This document shows positions 33,951 through 42,966 of a DNA stretch of 64,000 nucleotides, in pieces (within the stretch, counting starts at the first letter, position 1; every line of letters starts with the position of its first letter). The position numbers and the translations under genes were made by a program. The notes beneath the pieces are model-generated. The model searched no databases and had not been told where the DNA came from. It saw only the letters and a list, made by a program, of their open reading frames with translations. The stretch comes from Pestalotiopsis fici W106-1 (lineage: Eukaryota; Ascomycota; Sordariomycetes; Amphisphaeriales; Sporocadaceae), in the NCBI RefSeq assembly GCF_000516985.1, contig NW_006917092.1:1380619-1444618 (forward strand), written 5' to 3'.

Positions 33951-35420
33951 ATGGCGGCAGATACTAAGCCCAATATCTCGCCTCCTGTCGGAAAACCATG
34001 CTCCTTACTCCGGGTACAGGGGACGGATATTGTAGACAGTGAAGGTGCCAAGGTTATACTCAAGGGCGCAGGACTGGGTGGGCATATGAACATGGAAAAT
34101 TTCATCACCGGCTATCCAGGACATGAACATGAACACCGAAAAGCAATGCTGAAAGCCATGGGGCCGGAAAAGTACAAGTTCTTTTTTGACCGATTTCTCG
34201 ACTATTTTTTCACGGAAGCAGACGCCGAGTTCTTTGCCTCTTTGGGCCTGAACTGTATCCGGGTACCATTCAACTATAGACATTTCGAGGATGACATGAA
34301 CCCTCGAGTCTACAAGGAGGAAGGGTTTGCCTTTCTCGACAGGATCGTCCAGCGCTGCGCAAAGCACAATCTCTACGTGATCCTGGACTTGCACGCGGCA
34401 CCAGGCGGGCAGAACCAGGACTGGCATTCCGATTCTGGCATCAACAAGGCCCTCTTTTGGGAGTTCAAGGACTTTCAGGACCGCGCCATTGATCTATGGG
34501 TTGAGTTGGCCAAACGATATCGTGGCAACCCTTTTATTGCAGGGTACAATCCGCTCAATGAGCCAGCCGACCCCGAGCACACCAGACTGGTGGACTGGTA
34601 CGCGCGTGTCGAAAAGGCGATCCGAGCAGTTGATGCGGACCACATCTTGTTCCTCGAGGGCAACACCTATGCCATGGATTTCACCAAGTTTCCTTCCGAG
34701 GCCCTGCCCAACTGCGTCTATGCGTGCCACGACTACGCCATGATGGGATTCCCCGTCCCAGAGCAATTCGAAGGCACACCAGAGCAGAAGGAGAAGCTGC
34801 GGAGTCAGTTTGAGCGCAAGGCCGCGTACATGAAGCAGCAAAATGTGCCCATCTGGAACGGCGAATGGGGTCCCGTGTACGAAGATCCCCTCAAGATTGG
34901 CGTGGAAGCGGCTGCCACCATTAACGCGAAGCGCTTTGCCCTGCTCAAGGAACAGCTCAACATCTACCGCGACTCGAGCGCGAGCTGGAGCATCTGGCTC
35001 TACAAGGACATTGGCTACCAGGGAATGGTGTACCTGGACCCCGAGTCTCCGTACATGAAGCTCATTGAGCCGTTCCTTCAGAAAAAGGCACAATGCGCCC
35101 TGGACTTTTGGGGATGGCAGGACAATGGCGTCAAGCACATTTACGACCCCTTCATCGCGGCGCTCGAGGACATGGTGCCGGAAAAGTACAGGAAGCGGCA
35201 CTACCCGAACATCTGGCCATTTGCGCAGCACATTACCCGGGCGGTGCGCAATTGCGTGTTGAGCGAGTTCCTGAGCGACGAGTTTGCCGAGCTCTTTGCG
35301 GACAAGACGGAGGCGGAACTCGAGGCACTCGCGGGGAGCTTCAAGTTGGAGAACTGCGTCATGCGAGACGGACTGAATCAGAACCTCAGAGAAGACGCAA
35401 TCTTATCCACGGCAGCATGA
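33951..35420 (+). CDS. GH5 family glycoside hydrolase (exo-beta-glucanase-like)
   Basis: Single exon, 489 residues. A (beta/alpha)8 glycoside hydrolase of family 5: VILDLHAAPGGQN, the acid/base Glu204 in YNPLNEP, and the nucleophile Glu305 in IWNGEWGP. The N-terminus (GTDIVDSEGAKVILKGAGLGG.. NMENFITGYPG) matches the fungal GH5 group with an extended first barrel strand. There is no signal peptide or membrane anchor, so the enzyme is probably intracellular. It could hydrolyse a glucan, a steryl glucoside or a glucosylceramide (the intracellular fungal GH5 group includes such enzymes); subfamily assignment needs a phylogeny. If it acts on steryl glucosides it would be the counterpart of the glucosyltransferase at 7.9-12.2 kb. 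This is inference. Confidence 0.9.
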   Translation: MAADTKPNISPPVGKPCSLLRVQGTDIVDSEGAKVILKGAGLGGHMNMENFITGYPGHEHEHRKAMLKAMGPEKYKFFFDRFLDYFFTEADAEFFASLGLNCIRVPFNYRHFEDDMNPRVYKEEGFAFLDRIVQRCAKHNLYVILDLHAAPGGQNQDWHSDSGINKALFWEFKDFQDRAIDLWVELAKRYRGNPFIAGYNPLNEPADPEHTRLVDWYARVEKAIRAVDADHILFLEGNTYAMDFTKFPSEALPNCVYACHDYAMMGFPVPEQFEGTPEQKEKLRSQFERKAAYMKQQNVPIWNGEWGPVYEDPLKIGVEAAATINAKRFALLKEQLNIYRDSSASWSIWLYKDIGYQGMVYLDPESPYMKLIEPFLQKKAQCALDFWGWQDNGVKHIYDPFIAALEDMVPEKYRKRHYPNIWPFAQHITRAVRNCVLSEFLSDEFAELFADKTEAELEALAGSFKLENCVMRDGLNQNLREDAILSTAA

Positions 35421-36379
35421 TCGGTCAATCAGCGGTCGGTGGTTGATGGAAAAGGAAGGAAGAAATTGCAAGAAGAGTATCGAGAAGCACGTGGCAAGGC
35501 TGTTTGTTGGTGGGTGGCTCAAGTCGGTATCTGGACTATGGCAACTGACTTGGTGTTTTGCATACCCCATCCCCACCGAGGGGCCATTGATGGGTCAATT
35601 TGGGGCGCCTCACTCCAGTGAATGGTAGCGCCGGGATTGCCTTGACCATGCTGAACATTTCCATTAGTTTACCATATACTAATGTTTTATGCTCATTCAA
35701 ATCTACGATAAAGTCAGCAAAGTGCATGTGGTATATGGTCGAATGCTTCGTACTTAATAGATTTGGCTGACGTTTCCTTGAAAATGTCTTCCGCAAACAC
35801 CCATTTTCCTTTTTCAAAATCGACTTGCAAGTTCACGAAAGTATGTCATTTCTAAAGGGTCCAGTAATACATGGTACAATAGATATAAGGTAGCGTTCAA
35901 ACCTCCAAGGAGCCTCTCATTCGCTCCACATCCCCTCAATAAGGCTCGCAGCAAGTGCGGCACTCCCCTGTCGCCGAGCTCCGCACATGGCATGACACTG
36001 GCGAACACTGGAAAAGTTTGAGAAAAGTAAATGACGTGTGAGACCCATTCAACGTCAAGTGCCAACAGGGTTCCCCAGTGGGCCAGTGTGTGAACAACGG
36101 CCTTGACGGAAGTTTTCCATCATGTCCTTCTTACAAATCGCAGGGGAAACTTGTGGCCATCGTGGGGTATGCAACAGATGGAAGAAAAACTTAGAAAATC
36201 CGGCTATTTGAGGGAGTATATATTCGGCTATAAACGCTACCAAGACCCTGCTACATTTACGATAGCTCTCTCCATATACTGGTGCTTGTACGATATTATA
36301 CCCAAAAATATACGTGAAAAGAAATTTTTGCTATTTCTTTTCCCTTCTCAAAGACTAAATCAACAAAGACTCATACAAA
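35421..36379. other. Intergenic region, promoter of quinone oxidoreductase
   Basis: About 960 bp with no supportable gene. The right end holds TATA-like elements (annotated separately). Confidence 0.5.
36217..36235 (+). promoter_or_regulatory. TATA-like elements of the quinone oxidoreductase gene
   Basis: TATATAT at 36217-36223 and CTATAAAC at 36228-36235, 145-163 bp upstream of the ATG at 36380. The second is a good TATA consensus. Confidence 0.45.
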
Positions 36380-37618
36380 ATGGCTGCTCCCGCAACAATG
36401 AAGCAATGGGCTATCCAGGGCACCAAGGATGACTTCAACGGTCTCAAGTACGAGGACGCCCCCGTCCCCAAGGTTGGAGAGAACGAGGTTCTCGTCAAGT
36501 TGCAAGGTGCATCTCTCAACTACCGAGACCTGATCATTCCCAAGGTAAGTCCAAAGATGACACAACGAGCCCGTGTAATCAATATCTGTTGTCTAACCGG
36601 CCATTCATTCAGGGCTTCTACCCTTTCCCGACCAACCTCCCCGTTGTCGGCGGATCTGACGGTGCTGGTGAGATTGTCGAGGTTGGCTCCAAGGTTCAGC
36701 AGTGGAAGAAGGGCGACAAGGTCGTTACCCTCTTCAACCAGGGCCACCAGTTTAATCCCATCACTCTGGCCGCATCCCAGACTGGTCTCGGTGGTGTCCT
36801 GGACGGAACTCTGCGCCAGTTTGGTGTCTTTAACGAGAACGGCCTCGTGCGTGCTCCCAAGAACTTGGACCACGTTGAGGCTAGCACATTGACCTGCGCT
36901 GGTCTTACGAGCTGGGTAAGAAGCCCATGTCTTTTGTGTGCACGGATCTATATGATGACTGACCTCGTACGCAACTATAGAATGCTCTCTACGGCTTGAA
37001 GCCCCTGAAGCCCGGTGAGACGGTGCTGGTGCAGGGAACTGGTGGTGTAAGCCTCTTTGCTCTGCAGTTCGCCAAGGCTGCCGGCGCCACCGTCATTGCC
37101 ACCACGTCGTCAAAGGAGAAGGGCGAGGTGCTCAAGCAGCTCGGCGCCGACCACGTCATCAACTACAAGGAGGACACCAACTGGGGCAAGACGGCCCGCG
37201 GCTTCACCACCAACGGCCAGGGCGTCGACCACATCATCGAGGTCGGCGGTGCTGGCACGCTCGAGCAGAGTCTGGCGGCCATCCGCTTCGAGGGTATCAT
37301 CAGCATCATTGGTTTCCTCGGCGGTGTCAAGTCCAAGTCCTCCATCCTGGAGGTCTTGAACAACATTTGCACCACCCGCGGTGTCTATGTCGGCTCCAAG
37401 GCCCAGATGCAAGAGATGGTTGCTGCCATTGAGGCCAACAACATCCACCCCGTCGTCGACAAGAAAATCTTCACCCTCGAGCAGACCCGCGAGGCCTACG
37501 AGTACATGGTAAGCATTGATTTGATTGTCCTGCTTACAAACGAACATGTCTTGCTAACCCATGTCTCTTACAGTGGAAGCAATCTCACTTTGGCAAGGTC
37601 GGCATCAAGATTGAGTAA
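36380..37618 (+). CDS. MDR-family NAD(P)-dependent quinone oxidoreductase / alcohol dehydrogenase-like
   Basis: Exons 36380-36544, 36613-36915, 36981-37508 and 37574-37618 (introns of 68, 65 and 65 nt) give 346 residues, all joins in frame. The N-terminal GroES-like part contains NYRDLIIPKGFYP and VVGGSDGAGEIVEVG. The nucleotide-binding half has VQGTGGVSLFALQFAKAAGA, a glycine-rich Rossmann motif, followed by GADHVINY. The catalytic-zinc Cys/His set of classical alcohol dehydrogenases is absent, placing it with zinc-independent quinone-oxidoreductase-like MDR enzymes, which transfer hydride from NADPH to a quinone or enone. The C-terminus (LEQTREAYEYMWKQSHFGKVGIKI, across the last intron) is typical. 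It converges on the SDR at 37878. Cytosolic; substrate unknown. Confidence 0.92.
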
Positions 37619-37877
37619 ATTTTAGCGTTTCAAGATACCATGATAATAGCAAGCAAATAATTGATTGAACCTTAAAACTGGAATGGAATCTATAATGTGA
37701 CGTACAGCTCTTTTGGTCGCGGGAATGGTTTGCTCCAAGACACAAATTCCTACACTACGCAACGCTAACATGATCCAAAAGGTGAGCCGCCGGCTCAGCA
37801 CACCATTACTTTTGTTCAACATCGTGAACAACTGCACACGTGCAAAACCTAAAGATATCAAGATGGGCGGAACCCGA

Positions 37878-38734
37878 TCAACATCTCCAACCTCCATCGA
37901 TGCTAATATCATTGCCGCTAATGTATGTGGATTCATCGCTGAGGAGGAACGCGATCAACTTCGCAACCTCTTCGGGTTGGCCAACCCGTCTCAGTGCTAC
38001 CTGATTTAACTCGGGGTGACTCTCGTTGCCTTCTTTGCCGCCGTTAATGTCCCGAGCACTCTTCAGCATGGGTGTCGCGATGGTTCCCCTGAGAATTTGG
38101 CTGTCAGCATTTACTGGCCGCGGCGAGTCGCGCCGCATTTAAAAGATCAAAAAACTTACGGGCAAATGGCATTGACGCGTATTCCCCTGACACCAACCTC
38201 CTTGGCCGCCGACCTGGTCATTCCGAGCACGGCGTGCTTGGACGCGGCGTACGAAGCATTGTTTGCGCGGCCCGTGGTCCCGGCAATGGACGAGGCGTTG
38301 ACGACGGCGCCATTGTCGGCCAGGACGGCGAGCTGCGCGCGCAGGCAGTGCATGACGCCCGTCGAGTTGACGCCCATGACAAAGTCCCACTCGGCAAAGT
38401 CCTGGTCCTTGAGCCCCTGGAGGCCAATGGACTGCGGAATGACGCCGGCCAGGTTCGCGGCGCCGTCCAGCCGGCCGAAGCGCTCGACCGTCGCCCCGAT
38501 CCAGCTGTCCACCTGCTCGTACTTGCGCACGTCGAGCGCGGATGTGATGACTTCGGCGCCCGGGTGCTTTTGCTCAATCTCTGCCTTGGCTTTCTGAAGC
38601 GCTTCCTCTTGCACGTCGGCTAGAGAAAGCTTGGCTCCCCTGCCGGCGAGGACGTGGGCTGTTGCCAGACCTATACCCGACGCCGCGCCGGTGAGGGCAA
38701 TGACTTTGGTAGCAAATTGAGCGTTTTCCGACAT
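37878..38734 (-). CDS. Classical short-chain dehydrogenase/reductase
   Basis: Two exons (38734-38160 and 38088-37878; intron 38089-38159) give 261 residues. Cofactor motif [12 protein letters not shown] (variant of NNAG), the catalytic S and YAASK (Y-x3-K) and the C-terminal [20 protein letters not shown] are all present, so this is a complete 'classical' SDR. Asp follows strand 2 (SLADVQ), a feature usually favouring NAD(H). It would act on an alcohol/ketone of unknown identity. A TATA element lies about 110 bp upstream. It converges with the MDR oxidoreductase (260 bp gap between stop codons), and its promoter faces xanA. Two oxidoreductases side by side suggest a small catabolic unit, but nothing fixes the substrate. 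Confidence 0.92.
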
Positions 38735-38794
38735 GTTGAATAGAGAAGAGTATATTTTGAAATAGATGTTTTCTTTGCAAAGCTATATCTCATC

Positions 38795-39440
38795 TCATCT
38801 CCGAAGTGGGTGACTTGTTGTGCGTAGACATGGCCCATTTGTATATATCGCGGTCATCCTTGGGTAGCGGTTATCGAAATCCGGGGCTAGTAGGTTGTGT
38901 AAGTCAAGGAACTCTGCATCCATGAGAGGGGTCTTTGTGTTCCGAACCATTTCCCGACGTCGCCTCATGGTCAAATTCAATTTCCTTATGAGCGATTGTA
39001 CAGATGAATTTTGGTCATGTCCAACAAAGTTATTGCTTGGATTGAGCTTGATGAGGTTGCAACAGCCCTGGAGGTGATATTCATCACAGAACGTGCCCAG
39101 AGCCAACTGTATGATCAATGCCCGCAATCGGGAAACAATTGGTGACACCTTTCAGGGTATTCTAAAAGTCTTCTCAATTGATATTGATTATCTTTGAACA
39201 CTTTTTTGTGTGCATATAGATGGGAGGAATGTCTTTAAGAACGAGTAACGCATACTTGGGAACAGATAGTATTTGGGCAAAGGCCTGCCCTGCCGCCTTG
39301 CAGTTGGTCTCAGCCAACTTCTCCATGGGGCATTCCAGCATGACCCAACTAGCCAAACATAATCTAGGCCATAAGTTTACGTCGCATTTGTGCTCGCTAA
39401 ATGGGTTGGCAGAGGTTGGGCTCGATGATTGGTTGGTTTA
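38795..39440 (-). pseudogene. Possible gene relic (unrecognised helical protein)
   Basis: Two minus-strand frames in series: 39440-39174 (open after a stop, without an ATG at its left end) and 39148-38795. The second contains ALIIQLALGTFCDEYHLQG and then a Lys/Arg-rich helix. The composition (Leu/Lys-rich helices, few stops) looks more protein-like than neighbouring DNA and recalls the C-terminal helical region of fungal regulators, but I cannot name a family. No start or joining intron is convincing. Treat as unproven. Confidence 0.2.
38842..38847 (-). promoter_or_regulatory. TATA-like element of the classical SDR gene
   Basis: TATATA on both strands, about 108 bp upstream of the SDR ATG at 38734. 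Confidence 0.4.
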
Positions 39441-39773
39441 AAGAGTATAAATTTGTTCGTCTTTTCAATCTCTCAGTGTGTATCGCTCTTGTAGATCTTG
39501 CCTGGCGAAATTAAAAGTCCGTGTATGTCTGTCAAGCTCTAGGCTGCTGCAACTTCGGAAGCACAGCTGACATCTGTGTAAGCCTTAGGGGATGGCCGAC
39601 AGAGCTGAGCCTCTCATACCTACTGGACTCGGCGAGTTCCAATGCGACCACTGAGCAGACCTAGCCGGATATCAGCCAGAACCTTGAGCAATCATGTGTG
39701 CATAGGTAACACAGTTGCTTTGCTCAAGCAGATACCAGATACATATGCGACGTAATTACGTGGATGGCCGCAA

Positions 39774-39780
39774 AGATAAG
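39774..39780 (+). promoter_or_regulatory. GATA (AreA-type) site upstream of xanA
   Basis: AGATAAG, a perfect match to the fungal nitrogen-regulator HGATAR motif, 357 bp upstream of the xanA ATG. A second copy in the opposite orientation is CTTATCT at 39946-39952. Confidence 0.4.
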
Positions 39781-39857
39781 CTTTCTACATGGTATTGGTC
39801 AGGAGAATGAGATGCTGATGGCAAAATCGATTTGACAAAGGTGGATTTTCTCCTTGT

Positions 39858-39871
39858 TCGGCCAATTCCGG
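39858..39871 (+). promoter_or_regulatory. UaY/Ppr1-like CGG-N6-CCG site overlapping a CCAAT box
   Basis: TCGG-CCAATT-CCGG, 266 bp upstream of the xanA ATG. Purine-induction regulator UaY of Aspergillus nidulans is known to bind TCGG-N6-CCGA, so this is one base off. The spacer contains CCAAT, so competition or cooperation with a CCAAT-binding complex is possible. Functional role is inference. Confidence 0.45.
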
Positions 39872-39992
39872 GGTCGAAGCGCCACTACCCGTACGCTCGT
39901 GCCCGAAACCCCAGACGAATGCGATACTTTGATGCTAAGCGGAATCTTATCTTTACCATCAACGCTGCTGAACAGAACAAGTTCTGGCTCAC

Positions 39993-40000
39993 TATATATA
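39993..40000 (+). promoter_or_regulatory. TATA box of xanA
   Basis: TATATATA, about 137-144 bp upstream of the xanA ATG and downstream of the UaY-like and GATA sites, giving a conventional promoter order. Confidence 0.55.
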
Positions 40001-40136
40001 GCTCAAGCAGGACACTTCTTGACAACACCTCGAATCTGCCTCCTCGACTCTCTCAGACAACTGCCAAAAAAGGACAAAAAGTTCATCAGCACCACAACTT
40101 CCCCTCTTGCACACAGCTTCGGATCATTTTGCAAAC

Positions 40137-41398
40137 ATGTCTAGCATCACCGTTGAGCCTCTGGCTGTGCCCGAAACATCCGGCGTCAAATTTGGCGCCA
40201 CCGTATCAAACGTGGACATTGAGAACCTAACTGGTAAGATTTGATCATGAACTTGATAATATTGTGATGACTTTGTAAACATGGGAGATCACCCGTCAAA
40301 TCGGTAACCTCCTCGGTAAGCTATCCTCTCGTCCCGCTGGACCCCGCAGAGGCTGACAACTGACTAGATGCCGACTTTGACGTTATTCGCGATGCCCTGT
40401 TCAGAAACCAGGTCTTGATCTTCAAGAACCAGGGTCATGTGTCGCCCAAGGCCCAGTACGAGTTGACCAACCGCTTCGATCCTGCTGCGACCTCGTACGG
40501 CCACGGCAAGACGATCGATGCCAAGCGTAGCGTTCTGCACCCCGACTTGAAGACCATTCCCCACCAGCCACAAGTCCAGGTGATTGGCAACGGTCCCGTG
40601 GCAGAATACGAGGGGTTGAAGGATTTCAGACTCAGACACCCGCACCACAGAACCTTTCACGCGACCCAGATCCCAGCCGAGGAAGACCTCGACTTTACCC
40701 GCTTCTACCGGTGGCACATTGATGCGGCGCTCTACGGCCTTGCTCCGCCAATCGTTACCACCCTGCTTGCCGTAAAGGTACCAGGTGGCCGCCGCCAGAC
40801 CTGCCGCTACGACGATGGCACGGGAGACGTGCTCGACGTTCCTCTGGGCACCACTGCATTCGTGTCGGGCTACACCATGTATGATATTCTCTCTGATGCC
40901 GACAAGGAGTTTGTGCGGACGAGCAAGATTGAATATGCCCCTCACCCCTACATCTGGATGTCGAGCGCCAAGGCTCGCTCGACTGGACTGGGCATGATCT
41001 CGGAAGGCAAAGAGGTGCCCATGGACGACTTGCCGCCCATTGAGGAGGACAAGATCCAGATCCTGCCGCTCTGCTGGCGCAACCCCGTCACTGGAAAGCT
41101 GGCCGTCCAGGTCCACCCGTCTGCGATCCGCAAGCTGCACCTCGCTGACGGCACCGTCATTGACGACCTGGAAAAGGTCCGCGAAATCATCTATCGCATT
41201 CAGCGCCCCGGCATTGCACCCGAGAGAGTGTATCCCCACGACTGGGAGGAGGGTGACTTTGTGCTCTTCCACAACCGTGGAGTCCTGCACTCTGTTGTTG
41301 GCGCCTTTGCCGAGGACGAGGTCAGACTGTTCCGTCAGTGCAATGTTGCCGCTAGCTATTTGCCTGAAGGCCCTCGTGATGTCAGCGTTGCTGCCTAG
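40137..41398 (+). CDS. xanA: Alpha-ketoglutarate-dependent xanthine dioxygenase
   Basis: Two exons, 40137-40233 and 40368-41398 (intron of 134 nt), give 375 residues. This is a TauD/TfdA-family Fe(II)/2-oxoglutarate dioxygenase. The metal ligands are His149 and Asp151 (RWHIDAALY) and His340 (GVLHSVVG), with Gln356 and Asn358 (RQCN) and Gln99/Gln101 (HQPQVQV). As far as I recall these are exactly the numbered active-site residues of Aspergillus nidulans XanA, which also confirms the intron model. XanA converts xanthine to uric acid with 2-oxoglutarate and O2, replacing or supplementing molybdenum xanthine dehydrogenase in purine use as nitrogen source. The enzyme is cytosolic. Promoter elements for UaY- and AreA-type regulators support this. 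Position 122 is Arg and 138 is Glu, where I recall Lys and Asp; the effect is unknown. It converges with the hemerythrin gene. Confidence 0.92.
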
Positions 41399-41603
41399 GT
41401 AGCCATTCTGTCTTGTTTCTTCTTTGATTTTCACTAGATTGGGCGGTATTGTTTAGCGTATCTTTATGATTTCTATCTTTGTTAGAGAGTAGACGCAAAG
41501 TCGAACCTGAAATCCATTCTTTCTTTCCCGTTATCAATAAGTACTGTCATTATATGTGAACAATTATTGGTCTCCATTCCCGTCCTCCCTCGTCTACCAT
41601 GAG

Positions 41604-42487
41604 CTATTCTGGCTTGGCGTATGGCTCAGCCTTGGGCATGAAGTTCTGATCGCAAGGGGAGAACTTCCACCATGCCGAGTGCCAGTAGTACAATCCTCTC
41701 ATGACGAGAGTCTTGACTCCTGGTGGAGCGGGTGGAAAATCTGCCCAAATACCATTCTCCCACGTCTTGTCGTGGCTGAGGAAGACGTAGACAACGCCTC
41801 CTGCAAGACCAATCTTCTTCTGTGCTGGACGTTAGCGGAACATGCTTCTGAGAGCCTCTCGGAGGAGTTCATTTCACTGACCAAATTCGCCTGACCATCT
41901 GCGGCAAGTGCAGTAGCCAGGCCCTTCATCTTGTCAGGTCCGAAGCGCCTAAGCTCCAAGAGAGTCTGGATTTCCTGAGAAAGATGTTCCGAGAGCCCTG
42001 GGCCAAACTTGTCGATGATCTCGACTATGTGTTTGCCGTTGTACGCCTCTGCTCCGTCGGCTATCCTTGTCAGGTATCCCTGCAACTCTTCAAGTCCACC
42101 GTGGAACTCGTGGTGCTCCTCCACGTTCTTTTCCATGATGCCAGCCTCTCCCGTCATCTTCTCGACCTCTGCAAAGAACGACTCCTCTTCTCCCTCGTGG
42201 TGAACCTTGAGAACATTGACAAAGTTCTTGGCGTAGCCGACAAAGTCCTGCTGTTCCAAGGTTTTGATAAAGGGTGCTTGGCGATAGATCGAGTTCAGTC
42301 CCCTGATGAGAATATTATGTGCCAGAGTCATCTCTAAGAGACATGTTGATTAGAATTGCACTTTCAATAGCCTTTTCATGTGCTGACCTGTGGCAGTCGC
42401 AACAAAGACATCCTGCTGCTCCCCTTCTGCAAGTGCAGCGAATGGCGTAGGCACCAGAGGAAACGGGCTTTCGAACCAATAAGCCAT
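41604..42487 (-). CDS. Hemerythrin/HHE-domain protein with C-terminal extension
   Basis: Exons 42487-42388, 42333-41882 and 41819-41604 (introns of 54 and 62 nt) give 255 residues. Residues about 34-175 form an HHE four-helix bundle with the di-iron pattern H (MTLAHN), HxxxE (HHEGEEE), H (HHEFHGG) and HxxxE (HLSQEIQTLLE). Such proteins bind O2, NO or iron or act as redox sensors. A C-terminal extension of about 70 residues follows a short hydrophobic segment (IGLAGGVVYVFL) and is rich in Trp, Tyr and Pro; it is not part of the HHE domain. The gap to the convergent xanA stop is only 205 bp. No signal peptide. The physiological role in this organism is unknown. Confidence 0.9.
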
Positions 42488-42966
42488 TGTTGTGTAGAAC
42501 AATGCTACTCGTGATTTCTATCAATATACGACACGGGAATCATATTTTCATCTTTGCCTTTACTTCTTGGGACATTCATGTCTTTTAACATAACTTATCT
42601 TACACCTCGAGTAGCTGGCACAAGATGCTGAATGACTAATGGCCTAGACATACGCGGCCGCTAGCGGTTCTGACGCTGTAGCAGCCCCAGCTGAGCTGAT
42701 CTATAGCGGCCCTCAAGGGGCACAGCACTGAATAGTAGGTACTTTGAGACCAATCATCTGAGCCGGTTTACAGAGCAATCGTGGCACCAAAAGATGACCC
42801 TGGCGTGTTCATCAACTAATAAATGCGGCACGATTCAAAGATGAACGACAAAAACGACTCTTGTGTGTCTAGTGCTTATAATTCATGATGAGGCCGAGAA
42901 TGATTGGCGGCACACTTCAGCCCAGGTCTAATCTCTATGGGGGTATCTCTTGCAGTGAAACGAAAT
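42488..42966. other. Intergenic region between hemerythrin and MFS genes
   Basis: 479 bp, the hemerythrin promoter and MFS 3' flank. Contains a GCGGCCGC palindrome at 42653-42660. No gene seen. Confidence 0.5.

Larger units (their letters stand above)
38735..40136. other. Divergent region between SDR and xanA
   Basis: About 1.4 kb. The right half is the xanA promoter with the elements annotated separately. Minus-strand frames at 38795-39148 and 39174-39440 look protein-like but do not form a supportable gene and are treated as a possible relic. Confidence 0.5.

Noticed and set aside
34494..35231. Minus-strand ORF of 245 codons
   Set aside because: Shadow of the GH5 gene on the other strand.
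36380..38734. Fusion of the MDR oxidoreductase with the SDR as one bidirectional transcript
   Set aside because: The genes converge, each with its own complete start, introns and stop.
40288..40315. Possible 28-nt mini-exon inside the xanA intron
   Set aside because: It is flanked by AG and GTAAG, but including it shifts the frame to an early stop. Skipping it gives active-site residues at the expected numbers.
40364..41434. Long antisense ORF of 356 codons opposite xanA
   Set aside because: It is the reverse-strand shadow of a GC-rich coding exon. The plus strand carries the clear dioxygenase motifs.
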